NCBI RefSeq assembly: GCF_900107755.1
Contig: NZ_FNQR01000021.1
Location: forward strand, 1 to 64,000
Reading direction: 5' to 3'
Length of the DNA: 64,000 nucleotides
From: Thalassobacillus cyri
GTDB taxonomy: Bacteria > Bacillota > Bacilli > Bacillales > Halobacillaceae
Below, piece after piece: positions 51,641 to 59,604 of this stretch (positions within the stretch are counted from its first letter, which is position 1; each line of letters begins with the position of its first letter). Under the pieces are notes generated by a model. The model saw nothing but the letters and a program-made list of their open reading frames with translations, was not told the origin of the DNA and did no database searches. The position numbers and the translations under genes were made by a program.

Positions 51641-52705
51641 CTAAAGTTTCCTTAGCAATAATTGTTCATAGCTTTCTCCGCAGATTTCCTTCAGATATCC
51701 CGATGCCATTTCGACCATCCGACGGTATATCGCACCGCCAACCTGTTGCTCCATCTCTTCCAGACTGGCATTCGTTGTGAAGTTGATCGGCAGCATGTTT
51801 TCATATCGGTAATTGACAATTCGATAAAGCACATCCAGGACAAAATCAGTCGGCTTTTCTTTCCCTAAGTCATCCAAAGAGAGATGATCACATGTTTTCA
51901 TCATTTCAATCAGTTCACTTGCTCTGGTGGTCGTTACCCATTTGCCGTTTTCATCTTTTTCGAATGATTCTTTTAGTTGGCCGAAGAACTCTGATGTATT
52001 GACGAATACCGCTTGCACGCCTTTCCTGTTGAGCTCGTTTGTTATTGCTCCTAACAGGTGAGTCTTTCCGGTGCCGTAACTTCCCAACAAACCGAAGGAG
52101 CGGCCGTCTTCTTTCATAGTTTCAAAGCTTTCCGCATAATCGATTGCTGTTTGATAAGCTGATCTCTGAGACTCGACAAGCTGCATAACTTGATCGTAAT
52201 CTTCGGCCGGAAAATCTTTCGGGTCCAGGAAGGTATAGTTGTCAAATATTCGTTGTTTGAAGCGGCGGGATAACCCTGATTGTTTATCAACCTTTTGGAT
52301 CCGCTTCTTTTCCGCTTTCCGCTTCGAGCACCAACATTGCCAATGTACTTTCGTCGCCCAGTTTCCCGCCTGACTAGGATGTACCTGACCGCTGAAGAAA
52401 TCACCTTCCAGAATGTCTTCCTCTTCTGAATTTTTAAAACGACGCATCGGAATCCACACCTGGTCTTCACATACTTCACAGTCGAAGCTGGTGTCTGGGT
52501 CACGTTCCTCTGGATGCTCGTTTAAATATTCCGCTCTACTTTTCAAATCATCCGCTTTCTTGACCAGCCGCTCCTTCACTACGTTCGGATCTTCATCCGA
52601 GAAGATGTTTTCTTCCGGAGGAGTAGTCTTTATCCCTCGAATTATCGCTTCGATGCCTTTCTGGAATCCGTCCACCTGGTTTGCCTCCTTTTGCTTCACG
52701 AACAA
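51641..52705 (-). CDS. DnaC-like helicase loader (AAA+ ATPase)
   Basis: A 354-aa protein. Walker A 'GLLGSYGTGKTHLLGAITNE' and Walker B 'CDHLSLDDLGKEKPTDF' identify a DnaC/DnaI-type loader. A zinc-binding region with CEVCEDQ and 'WQCWCSKRK' lies near 100-150. It pairs with the DnaD-like initiator gene, which it overlaps by 113 bases in another frame. Confidence 0.9.
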   Translation of the reverse strand: MFVKQKEANQVDGFQKGIEAIIRGIKTTPPEENIFSDEDPNVVKERLVKKADDLKSRAEYLNEHPEERDPDTSFDCEVCEDQVWIPMRRFKNSEEEDILEGDFFSGQVHPSQAGNWATKVHWQCWCSKRKAEKKRIQKVDKQSGLSRRFKQRIFDNYTFLDPKDFPAEDYDQVMQLVESQRSAYQTAIDYAESFETMKEDGRSFGLLGSYGTGKTHLLGAITNELNRKGVQAVFVNTSEFFGQLKESFEKDENGKWVTTTRASELIEMMKTCDHLSLDDLGKEKPTDFVLDVLYRIVNYRYENMLPINFTTNASLEEMEQQVGGAIYRRMVEMASGYLKEICGESYEQLLLRKL

Positions 52706-53534
52706 CCTCCAGCTTCAGGCGGTCCCATTGCTTGCGAAGCTTGTCCGGACTAAGTATGTTTGTATGCCAGAATTCATTGCTTTGAGCCCAATCAATCATC
52801 CGGATTACTTTTTCAGGATTACGCTGATCAATCTCTACCAGTTTTCTAAAATCATCTGCCCACTTCTGATAATTAGGTTCTTTATGCTCTGGATTGTTTT
52901 TAAGGATCCTTTCATAAAGCCTTTCAGCCATTTTGTAATAAATTGAAGACGGGGCGTATTCCTTCGAGCCGGTTTTGCGAGAAGAATCGCGACTTTCTTT
53001 ATATTCTTTTTCTTTTTCTTTTTCTTTTTCTTTTTGCCCCCTTGTCGTGTCCGTGTCGTGGGACGTATGGTTTGACGAATCGTTACACGAGTCGTTATCC
53101 GCTTCGTAACGCGTTTCGTCGTACGAATCGAATAAGGGTTTAATGCTGTCATTTGATACATGTTCAGCGATATATAGAATCAATGTCTGGTCCTTGACTT
53201 CTTTCAATTCCTTGGTAATACAATCAATGACTGGCTTGCCGCCTCTATTAAGATTGTATTTGCCCCAGTTTTTAATGGCGATCTCCCTGGTCTCGGGATT
53301 GTAACGAATAACTTTGTGATAATTAATGAACCGATCGAATAGACTATTTACTGACTCCATCGAGTAGCCAAGCTCGAAAGCCACCCGCTTCTTTGTAATC
53401 TGGTAAATGCCAATCTGGGTGGTGCTTGGATTTGTAAGCAAGTACAGATAAAAAAGCTTATCCTCCGGTGTCATTTCTTCGGTAACATTGGCATCTTCCC
53501 AAAAGTCAGTGTAGACGTGTCTGAACTTTGCCAC
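52593..53534 (-). CDS. Phage replication initiator, DnaD-like
   Basis: A 313-aa protein. I chose GTG at 53534 with AGGGGG upstream, giving (M)AKFRHVYTDFWEDANVTEEM; longer frames have no RBS. The N-terminal winged helix ('NPSTTQIGIYQITKKRVAFE') is followed by an acidic low-complexity linker and a (KE)n run, then a C-terminal helical domain ('YQKWADDFRKLVEIDQRNPE'). This N-HTH plus DnaD-like layout is typical of O-type initiators. The linker DNA holds an iteron-like array that may be the origin. Confidence 0.87.
   Translation of the reverse strand: MAKFRHVYTDFWEDANVTEEMTPEDKLFYLYLLTNPSTTQIGIYQITKKRVAFELGYSMESVNSLFDRFINYHKVIRYNPETREIAIKNWGKYNLNRGGKPVIDCITKELKEVKDQTLILYIAEHVSNDSIKPLFDSYDETRYEADNDSCNDSSNHTSHDTDTTRGQKEKEKEKEKEYKESRDSSRKTGSKEYAPSSIYYKMAERLYERILKNNPEHKEPNYQKWADDFRKLVEIDQRNPEKVIRMIDWAQSNEFWHTNILSPDKLRKQWDRLKLEVVREAKGGKPGGRIPERHRSDNSRDKDYSSGRKHLLG
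53005..53032. repeat. Six-base microsatellite in the initiator gene
   Basis: About five tandem copies of the hexamer TCTTTT/(GAAAAA on the - strand) encode the alternating KEKEKEKEKE segment. A change in copy number would lengthen or shorten the linker by two residues without shifting the frame. Confidence 0.7.
53060..53130. repeat. Iteron-like array in the initiator gene (candidate phage origin)
   Basis: On the - strand, 12-nt units follow each other: TTACGAAGCGGA, TAACGACTCGTG, TAACGATTCGTC, with weaker units on both sides (ACGACGAAACGC, AAACCATACGTC). The DNA is richer in CG dinucleotides than its flanks. Iterons inside the initiator gene are the usual origin layout in lambda-like and many Gram-positive phages. 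Confidence 0.55.
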
Positions 53535-53601
53535 TGTATTACCCCCTATGAGTTGTGGTATAATTCCTGTAGATGTATAGAAGAGGGCTGATGCTGCTAC
53601 A

Positions 53602-54291
53602 TCAACCCGCTTCTTGTTGCAAAAGCCTATCAAGGTAATCAACGCCTTTAGGTGTAACATAGGTTTGAGGCTTATTGATGACCTGACCGCCCATTTGAAT
53701 GGGCTTTTCTTTTACTACAAAGTATCCTCGGTCAATATACGTCTGGTAAGGCGTGTTGTTGGACATGAGGATCTTTTTTTGTTTCAAAAACTTGAACAAT
53801 TTATTTCGTCCAGTGCCTAATGATTTGGCTGCTATACTCATAGTTTGATAGTTTTCACCGCTTATGAATCGATCATGCGCCTCCACTTTCGGACGATTCC
53901 GCTCCGCCTCTTCCTGAAGATCAGCTGCTAAACGTAATGCTTCAGAGAATGATTGAGGCACCTGCGGGTTATAACTGCCGTTTTTTCTTATCGATGGCAA
54001 TACCTCATGTGTTACCCACCGCTTAAATTGCTTGGCTTCCTTTTTGCGACTCCTAAAAATCAAAGAATACAAACCGGATTCATTAACTAGGTTCATTTCT
54101 TTGTCGCCAAACTGGGTCGGTATTACCGAGGTAGCTTTCTCATCAGCATCCAACCTGACTACTGCATCATGACTATTCTTAATATCCAATACAGTGCAAA
54201 CGTCGGCAGCAATAAACCAAACAACGTCATCAATGATTACGGTTCGAACTTGCTGCTCACCATAATTGAAAACTTTTTGTAGTTCGTTCAT
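53602..54291 (-). CDS. Phage antirepressor (Bro-N plus KilA-C/ANT)
   Basis: A 229-aa protein. The BRO-N domain (1-100) has 'VWFIAADVCTVLDIKNSHDA' and 'NESGLYSLIFRSRKKEAKQF'. The ANT/KilAC C-terminus (130-229) includes 'GRNKLFKFLKQKKILMSNNT'. Such proteins inactivate the phage repressor or modulate the lytic switch. It lies upstream of the initiator in the early operon. Confidence 0.92.
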   Translation of the reverse strand: MNELQKVFNYGEQQVRTVIIDDVVWFIAADVCTVLDIKNSHDAVVRLDADEKATSVIPTQFGDKEMNLVNESGLYSLIFRSRKKEAKQFKRWVTHEVLPSIRKNGSYNPQVPQSFSEALRLAADLQEEAERNRPKVEAHDRFISGENYQTMSIAAKSLGTGRNKLFKFLKQKKILMSNNTPYQTYIDRGYFVVKEKPIQMGGQVINKPQTYVTPKGVDYLDRLLQQEAG

Positions 54292-54336
54292 TAGGCGCCT
54301 CCTTTTAAAAGGGCGATGTGGTCCGCCCTCTCCCCT

Positions 54337-55065
54337 TTATGCAATGATGTACACACTTTCCGCTTCGATTTGTGGCGCCAATGCATGAGAAAGGTACTCT
54401 TTTACATTCCTCATCGCTTCTATCTTCCAGGCTCCTCCATCCGCTTCAAACAATGCGCATTCTGGACTATTTGCCCCTGACCTCATCCGGAAGACAAAAT
54501 CACTTTCTGGCTGATCCACTTCAACGAATGTACGTCGTGGAGCCAAGTTGACCGGATTTGGAACTTTTACGCTCCCAACAGATGCAATGCCAGTCTTAGC
54601 GGTAACTGCTTGCGAAGTACCGTCATCTCCTACGGTGCGAACGTTCTCTTCTTTGATGTTGCCGACGATTTTTAACATGATGTCCCGATCTTCATTTTTC
54701 ACAAAGCAGGACTGCAATTTGATATTAAATTCCTCAGTATCATGAAACCGATCAAAGGAAAACTTAGGAATCATCGCTTCCGCTTGAATGTGGTGCTCTC
54801 GCTCTTCGTTGCTGTTGGTTTGAGAGAAGACCTTAACGGAAGTAGGGCTTTCCACATGAATCATTGCAGGTTCAGTTCCATCAAATTCTGATTGTAAGTA
54901 TTCAACCAGTCCTGACAAACTTCGAACATAAATGCTTTCTGGTGTAGGCTGTTTCAACAATTGAAGCGGCTGGGTGGAATACTCCTGTTTGTTAACGGTG
55001 AGAGTTTTTGCCTCCCCGAGCTCGGTTAAATACTTAATTGCTTCTTTTAGCATGATTGCTTGCAC
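54337..55065 (-). CDS. Phage early protein (DUF2303-like?), 242 aa
   Basis: An alpha/beta protein with 'LAPRRTFVEVDQPESDFVFR' and 'CALFEADGGAWKIEAMRNVK'. This late motif block recurs in early-region proteins of Gram-positive phages that I associate with DUF2303-type annotations; the match is uncertain. The start is GTG 55065 or ATG 55053. It may take part in recombination or replication with its neighbours. Confidence 0.65.
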   Translation of the reverse strand: MQAIMLKEAIKYLTELGEAKTLTVNKQEYSTQPLQLLKQPTPESIYVRSLSGLVEYLQSEFDGTEPAMIHVESPTSVKVFSQTNSNEEREHHIQAEAMIPKFSFDRFHDTEEFNIKLQSCFVKNEDRDIMLKIVGNIKEENVRTVGDDGTSQAVTAKTGIASVGSVKVPNPVNLAPRRTFVEVDQPESDFVFRMRSGANSPECALFEADGGAWKIEAMRNVKEYLSHALAPQIEAESVYIIA

Positions 55066-55077
55066 AACCTTTCCTTG

Positions 55078-55455
55078 TTATTTGGATTTTCTTAAGTCAT
55101 AAATCATATCGCCAGTATCTGTTTTCACACCTTCTTCATCAAAATAGGTCTGGTCCTTGATACGCGACTTTAATTCCTGTCCGACTACCTTTCCATCGTT
55201 ATCTTGACCGATGACAATGCTGGTCGGTACGCCGACAGCTGGAGCAAGGGTGCTTTTTACTTCAATCACTGTGTCTGCGATGTCCCGGTTATCATTTGGC
55301 TTAAACGTGATGTTCATTGTTACTTTCCGTTTGGCGCCAGGGTCTGTATTTTGATCAGCAATGTTATCCAAAATACGTTCCATTTCAGCGTTGAATCTTT
55401 CTTGCAAACCGCCATTCGCTAATTTACTCAAATTGATTTCATAATTATTTTCCAT
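55078..55455 (-). CDS. Hypothetical phage early protein, 125 aa
   Basis: The ATG at 55455 has AAGGTGG upstream. The sequence has 'KVTMNITFKPNDNRDIADTV' and 'TSIVIGQDNDGKVVGQELKS', a beta-rich domain common beside the previous gene in related prophages. No known function. The pair probably acts together. Confidence 0.68.
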   Translation of the reverse strand: MENNYEINLSKLANGGLQERFNAEMERILDNIADQNTDPGAKRKVTMNITFKPNDNRDIADTVIEVKSTLAPAVGVPTSIVIGQDNDGKVVGQELKSRIKDQTYFDEEGVKTDTGDMIYDLRKSK

Positions 55456-55670
55456 TGGTTTCACCACCTTCCTGATGCCTTGCGCATCATCACAGGCAGA
55501 AAGTGACATAAGGGAAAGGGGGAGTGAATGAAACAACTTTCTGCCCATGATGACAGGCAAAGCCTGCCAGTATCACCTCCCCACGCTTGTCTGACTAACG
55601 TACATGTGGTAGAGTAAATTTATCCAAAGTTTTGTGCTACTTAAGAGTTAGGAGCTCTGAGTAGCTTTTT

Positions 55671-55931
55671 TTATTTGCTAACATATGAAATGATTTCATC
55701 GAAAGCTTGCCGTTGTTCAGCATTAGCTGCATTCTTACTCAACCATTCCAATTTGTTTCTAACGTTCTCTCTTTCTTCACTTGGTTGATAATTTGCCAAA
55801 ATGACTTTGTCGCCTTCCACATAAACCTCCAATGGATCCTTCTCTTTGATTTCCATCATGCGGCGCAATTCGATTGGAAGCACAACGCGACCTAACTCAT
55901 CCACTTTTCTTACGATACCTGTTGATTTCAT
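55671..55931 (-). CDS. AbrB-family transition-state regulator-like protein
   Basis: An 86-aa protein. 'STGIVRKVDELGRVVLPIEL' is the AbrB swapped-hairpin DNA-binding domain, followed by a helical C-terminus ('EQRQAFDEIISYVSK'). It may influence host transition-state genes or the phage's own early promoters. The gap 55456-55670 is gene-free. Confidence 0.9.
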   Translation of the reverse strand: MKSTGIVRKVDELGRVVLPIELRRMMEIKEKDPLEVYVEGDKVILANYQPSEERENVRNKLEWLSKNAANAEQRQAFDEIISYVSK

Positions 55932-55949
55932 TTACATTTGCTCCTTTGA

Positions 55950-56048
55950 TTAATAAAAATAAGGAACAGTCATCAATACTGCATAGCTCCATAACAGGAT
56001 CAGCACTCCAACTCCATAGAAAATACGGTCAATTGTTTTATTACTCAT
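55950..56048 (-). CDS. 32-aa membrane peptide
   Basis: ATG 56048 after AAGGAG reads MSNKTIDRIFYGVGVLILLW..., one membrane helix with a short tail VPYFY. It is 18 bases upstream of abrB-like and in the same direction. Similar small membrane peptides lie at 47317, 48855 and 56644. Confidence 0.55.
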   Translation of the reverse strand: MSNKTIDRIFYGVGVLILLWSYAVLMTVPYFY

Positions 56049-56117
56049 TAGCAAAACTCCTTGCAGGAAATTCCTCCCTTTTGTCGAATGGTGTATGTTG
56101 GAAAGGAGGTGACATCC

Positions 56118-56381
56118 ATGAGTGAAGCTAGGATAACCTTCAGCAACAATGAAACAATCATAATTAGAGAAGGTGACATTTTTATTCCGGTACAATCAAT
56201 TGAATTAGATAATGAAACGTCTTCATCAATGGGCAAACATTGTGAAATATGGTCGCATACTCACGATGGCTTAATTCCTTCTATTACTGAACTCCTTTAC
56301 AAAGGGCAATTCTTTTTTAATATTGAAGATAAAAATACAATCTACAGCACCACGTCGATTGTCAAAGTTGAAAACTTATAG
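56118..56381 (+). CDS. Hypothetical protein on the + strand, 87 aa
   Basis: The ATG at 56118 has a strong GAAAGGAGGTGA. The protein is soluble and beta-rich ('ARITFSNNETIIIREGDIFI', 'HCEIWSHTHDGLIPSITELL'). It is transcribed against the early operon, so it is probably expressed from its own promoter, perhaps in the lysogen. No family recognised. Confidence 0.65.
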   Translation: MSEARITFSNNETIIIREGDIFIPVQSIELDNETSSSMGKHCEIWSHTHDGLIPSITELLYKGQFFFNIEDKNTIYSTTSIVKVENL

Positions 56382-56395
56382 TGAGAAAAGGCGGT

Positions 56396-56629
56396 TTATT
56401 TTAGGGATAAGCCGTCTTTTTCCTTTTCAAATTCAAACTCAACTTCGCGAATGATATCAGTGATGACATAGTTATTACTCCACTTCATTTCTCTTTTGAT
56501 TTTTAACAGAAAAATATTTGCCTCCTCATAGGTTTTACATTCGGTTCTAACAATCTCAATTAGTTCCTTCTCTAACTCAGCAACCATTCGTTGTGCCTTT
56601 TCGAGGAATACTTTCTGTGTATCATTCAT
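56396..56629 (-). CDS. Hypothetical phage protein, 77 aa
   Basis: A helical charged protein, 'MVAELEKELIEIVRTECKTY'. It converges with the + strand 87-aa gene. No domain recognised. Confidence 0.6.
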   Translation of the reverse strand: MNDTQKVFLEKAQRMVAELEKELIEIVRTECKTYEEANIFLLKIKREMKWSNNYVITDIIREVEFEFEKEKDGLSLK

Positions 56630-56643
56630 CCCCTTCCCCCCTT

Positions 56644-56733
56644 TCAGTATTTAATTGCAAGGGTTGCATACAGAAAAAACAGACTTAATAAAAACAAGGA
56701 ACCGTATACCATTTTGGCTTTATGTTCTGTCAT
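56644..56733 (-). CDS. 29-aa membrane peptide
   Basis: ATG 56733, with GAGGAGC upstream, encodes MTEHKAKMVYGSLFLLSLFF... with one membrane helix and IKY end. It overlaps the stop of the 71-aa gene by four bases, as expected for a real operon member. Confidence 0.5.
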   Translation of the reverse strand: MTEHKAKMVYGSLFLLSLFFLYATLAIKY

Positions 56734-56945
56734 GTGCTCCTCGCTCCAGACGCTGTCATATAGATTGTTATCACATCCTGGTATTTCTGATTAAATCTGT
56801 CCCGGTTTAGCATGGGAATGTCAAAAGCTGATTCCATATCAGACATGAAGTTGGCCAATCTGATATTCCGGATATATTCGTTACGCAGTTTAAGGATGTT
56901 CACCAACCGTCTGGCAAAGGTTGTGATTTCCTTATCTTTATTCAT
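56730..56945 (-). CDS. Hypothetical phage protein, 71 aa
   Basis: A basic helical protein, 'TTFARRLVNILKLRNEYIRN'. It follows the DUF771 gene by two bases. No known domain. Confidence 0.6.
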   Translation of the reverse strand: MNKDKEITTFARRLVNILKLRNEYIRNIRLANFMSDMESAFDIPMLNRDRFNQKYQDVITIYMTASGARST

Positions 56946-56947
56946 AG

Positions 56948-57220
56948 TCAGATCCCTCCCTTTTGTTCTTCCAGCCAGGTGAGCAAGAACTGTTTCATCT
57001 TCTCAGCCGGAAAATAATACTTACCGCCAAGCTTTACTTTCGGACACCGTTCATCGTAAAAGAAGTGTTCTTTAATAGTGTTCCAGCTCATGCATGTACG
57101 TTTTTTTAATTCAGCTGTATCCCAATAGACCAGATCTGCATCGAATTTCTTTACTAACTCCTCGACCTGTTGTTGAATCATTTCCTTGGCTGCATGTTCA
57201 TTGATTTGAACTTGGAGCAT
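56948..57220 (-). CDS. DUF771 / excisionase-like DNA-binding protein
   Basis: A 90-aa protein starting MLQVQINEHAAKEMIQQQ. 'TCMSWNTIKEHFFYDERCPK' and 'LGGKYYFPAEKMKQFLLTWL' form the MerR/excisionase-like helix-turn-helix of DUF771. It is typically the second early gene after cro and may act as Xis or a regulator. AAGGGGGG precedes the ATG. Confidence 0.83.
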   Translation of the reverse strand: MLQVQINEHAAKEMIQQQVEELVKKFDADLVYWDTAELKKRTCMSWNTIKEHFFYDERCPKVKLGGKYYFPAEKMKQFLLTWLEEQKGGI

Positions 57221-57239
57221 AGAATTCACCCCCCTTAAA

Positions 57240-57254
57240 TAGAATTTAATTCTA
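57240..57254. promoter_or_regulatory. Repressor operator, copy 1
   Basis: TAGAATTTAATTCTA is a perfect 15-bp palindrome located between cro and the DUF771 gene. An identical copy lies in the cI-cro region. A half site AGAATTC lies at 57221-57226. Confidence 0.75.
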
Positions 57255-57258
57255 GTAA

Positions 57259-57468
57259 TTAACCAAAAAAAATATAGTTGGTAGGAAAATTGTAAACCTC
57301 TTCTATTTTTTTCTGTTGAATAGGGGTTACATTACCAGGGCTTCTTTCCCATTTAACTAATGTACCATGGGATATACTAAGTTTCTTAGATGCTTCTGCA
57401 ATTGTAAGCCCTGCATTTACCCTAGCCGCTTTTAATGTAATCTGTGGAATTTCTTGCTGAAACGTCAT
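57259..57468 (-). CDS. Cro-like XRE-family regulator
   Basis: A 69-aa helix-turn-helix protein, 'GLTIAEASKKLSISHGTLVK', with no further domain. It is divergent from the S24 repressor gene, the usual genetic-switch layout. Two operator palindromes flank it. Confidence 0.87.
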   Translation of the reverse strand: MTFQQEIPQITLKAARVNAGLTIAEASKKLSISHGTLVKWERSPGNVTPIQQKKIEEVYNFPTNYIFFG

Positions 57469-57499
57469 TATTCGACCTCCTTTCTGTTTAACATAATAC

Positions 57500-57514
57500 T
57501 AGAATTTAATTCTA
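57500..57514. promoter_or_regulatory. Repressor operator, copy 2, in the cI-cro intergenic region
   Basis: TAGAATTTAATTCTA again, identical to copy 1. Half sites ATTCTAG (57538-57544) and TAGAAT (57571-57576) are nearby. The region 57469-57638 is very AT-rich and must contain the divergent switch promoters. Confidence 0.75.
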
Positions 57515-57638
57515 TTGTAAATAGTTAACAAGCAATAAATTCTAGTTTTTTTTATAAAATAATTGCAAACATAGAATAAAATGCTACAATTGAAGTAATA
57601 TTATAATAAGGAAAATTGAGTTATAGGAGGAAGCAAGG

Positions 57639-58274
57639 ATGACTGATAATGATATGAGAGAAATTATATCTAACAACTTAAAGAGGATCTTAGAAGAATA
57701 TAACATTACACAAAATAAGTTAAGTAAAATAGCTGGTGTTTCTGAATCAACTGTTGGAAAATGGATTTTAAAAAAATCAGCACCACGTATGGGTGCCATT
57801 CAAAGAATTGCTGATCATTTCGATTTGCCGAAAAGCTACATACTTGAAGAAAAGAAAGAAATATTTAATATCCATCCTTTAAGAGGAGAATCAATAAGAA
57901 TACCTATCCTTGGCACCATCGCATGTGGTGATCCAATTCTTGCTGAAGAGAATATAGAGGGGTACCGCTACCTTCCAGTAGATCAAGTGCCATCAGGCGA
58001 GTTATTCAGCCTCACAACCAAAGGAAAATCAATGGAGCCGACCATACCGGAGGGCTCTGAGGTATTGATCAGACAGCAAAGTGATGTGGAAAGTGGAGAA
58101 ATTGCAGCTGTATTGGTGAATGGTGATTTAGAAGCAACCTTAAAAAGAGTAAAGAAACAAAAAGATAGAATCGTACTAATGCCGGATAACAACGAATTCG
58201 ATCCTATTTTTGTCGATGAAGAACATCCAGCTCGCATTTTGGGAAAAGCGGTAAGCTATACACATGACTTATAA
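57639..58274 (+). CDS. CI-like repressor with S24 self-cleaving domain
   Basis: A 211-aa repressor. N-terminal HTH 'ITQNKLSKIAGVSESTVGKW'; C-terminal S24 domain with a cleavage site in 'GTIACGDPI', nucleophile Ser in 'TTKGKSMEPTIP' and Lys in 'LEATLKRVKK'. It should be inactivated by RecA-stimulated autocleavage, so induction by DNA damage is likely. Expressed with the integrase in the lysogen. Confidence 0.95.
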   Translation: MTDNDMREIISNNLKRILEEYNITQNKLSKIAGVSESTVGKWILKKSAPRMGAIQRIADHFDLPKSYILEEKKEIFNIHPLRGESIRIPILGTIACGDPILAEENIEGYRYLPVDQVPSGELFSLTTKGKSMEPTIPEGSEVLIRQQSDVESGEIAAVLVNGDLEATLKRVKKQKDRIVLMPDNNEFDPIFVDEEHPARILGKAVSYTHDL

Positions 58275-58291
58275 AAGGAGATGAGTTACAT

Positions 58292-59425
58292 ATGGCAACG
58301 TTCAGAAAACGAGGGGATAAATGGGAATACAGGGTCGCTTATAAAGACCCTTTCACACAAAAGCATAAATTGAAATCCAAAAGTGGGTTTAAATCAAAAA
58401 AAGAAGCACAACTGGCCGCTGCAGTTATGGAAAAAGAGCTAGCCGAGGGATTTGAACGTATAGCTCCTAGTCTCAAAGAGTACTTACATACATGGCTGCA
58501 TGAATACAAGCAAGGAACTATACGAAAAAACACATTTGATTTGCACCAGGCTAACATTAAGAATCATATCCTCCCCTATTTTAAAAACATTAATATACAA
58601 GAACTAAAGCCGATTATGTACCAGAAGTTCATCAACCATCTTTTTGAAAAAGATTATAGTCGCCGGACCATTGAAATAATCCATACTACTATGTTTAATG
58701 CTATGAAAAAAGCCAGAACATTGAATATCATACAAACCAACCCTTGTGAAGGTGTAACCATCAAAGGAGAACGTAAGGAAAGAACGATTCAGTTTATAGA
58801 AAGTGAAGACATTCCTGTTTTTCTTCGAGAAGCATATCAATATGGATATATCTACTGGTTGTTTTTTAAATTGCTTATTGAGACTGGAATACGGAAAGGG
58901 GAAGCAGCTGCTCTTCAGTGGAGTGATATCGACTTAAAACAAAGAACAATTACAATTGGAAAGACACTTGATTTTAGAGCGAAGTCAAAAGAGGAAGTAT
59001 TCGGAGATCCAAAAACATTCAATTCCAAGCGCAGCATAACGATTAGTCAGAACTTGGCCAAAGACCTACAGGATCACATGAAGATTCAAAACAAAAACAA
59101 GCTGGCTATTAATGATTTGTACCACCATAACCTTGATTTAGTGCTATGCAGGCAGGATGGCAACTTTATCCCTAAATCCAGCTTATTCAACGCCTTTTCT
59201 CGGATACTGAAAAAAGCAAATATTCCTTCGCTCCCAATCCACTCCCTCAGACATACACATGCTGTTTTACTTTTAGAATCTGGCGCTGATATGAAATACG
59301 TCCAGGAACGTCTTGGCCATGGGAGTATTCAAATCACATCGGACGTATATGCGCACATCAGTAAGAAAATTGAAAAGGATGCTATGGACAAATTCGAGAC
59401 CTATACTAAAGTGTTGCTCGAATAA
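58292..59425 (+). CDS. int: Tyrosine-family site-specific integrase
   Basis: A 377-aa integrase. An N-terminal AP2-like arm-binding domain ('RVAYKDPFTQKHKLKSKSGF') is followed by a core-binding SAM-like domain and the catalytic domain. That has the Arg in 'IETGIRKGEAAALQW', the HxxR box in 'IHSLRHTHAVLLLESG' and the Tyr in 'ITSDVYAHISKKI'. AAAGGAG precedes the ATG. It ends 85 bp from attR at the glnA 3' end, as usual for site-specific integration. Confidence 0.96.
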   Translation: MATFRKRGDKWEYRVAYKDPFTQKHKLKSKSGFKSKKEAQLAAAVMEKELAEGFERIAPSLKEYLHTWLHEYKQGTIRKNTFDLHQANIKNHILPYFKNINIQELKPIMYQKFINHLFEKDYSRRTIEIIHTTMFNAMKKARTLNIIQTNPCEGVTIKGERKERTIQFIESEDIPVFLREAYQYGYIYWLFFKLLIETGIRKGEAAALQWSDIDLKQRTITIGKTLDFRAKSKEEVFGDPKTFNSKRSITISQNLAKDLQDHMKIQNKNKLAINDLYHHNLDLVLCRQDGNFIPKSSLFNAFSRILKKANIPSLPIHSLRHTHAVLLLESGADMKYVQERLGHGSIQITSDVYAHISKKIEKDAMDKFETYTKVLLE

Positions 59426-59438
59426 TTTTTTAAAAATT

Positions 59439-59497
59439 TTTTGGTCAAATTTTGGTCATAGAGATTTAGATAATACAAAATTCTGTTTTGACCAAAA
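59439..59497. promoter_or_regulatory. Integrase arm-type sites at attR
   Basis: TTTTGGTCA occurs at 59439-59447 and 59450-59458 (11-bp spacing) and inverted as TGACCAAAA at 59489-59497. The same 9-mer occurs three times next to attL. Confidence 0.7.
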
Positions 59498-59509
59498 GAT
59501 AAAAACCCC

Positions 59510-59604
59510 TCGATACTAGTAGTATCAAGGGGTTTGCTGGTTAATATACGGATAGATACTGTTCACGTTCCCAAGGGTGGACTTGTGTACGGAACATATC
59601 CCAT
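59510..59604. repeat. attR: glnA 3' end and its terminator
   Basis: AACCCCTCGATAC/GTATCAAGGGGTTT is the glnA terminator (59514-59537). The repeat continues through the last 17 glnA codons up to ACGGAACA, the limit of identity with the 20.58-kb copy. Integration thus leaves glnA intact. Confidence 0.9.

Larger units (their letters stand above)
20577..59604. mobile_element. Apparently complete ~39-kb siphovirus-type prophage integrated at the glnA 3' end
   Basis: Direct repeats of about 95 bp flank the element (20577-20674 and 59510-59604). Inside are integrase, repressor, Cro, antirepressor, replication initiator and loader, late regulator, HNH nuclease, both terminase subunits, portal, protease, capsid, connectors, tail tube, chaperone, tape measure, Dit, Tal/spike, holin and endolysin. 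All essential modules are present and unbroken, so it may be inducible. Two accessory modules sit at 21.8-23.1 and 42.9-46.4 kb. Confidence 0.92.

Noticed and set aside
53160..53660. Longer N-terminus of the replication initiator (start at 53660)
   Set aside because: The extra 42 residues overlap the antirepressor gene and lack an RBS; GTG 53534 has AGGGGG upstream and begins a typical initiator N-terminus.
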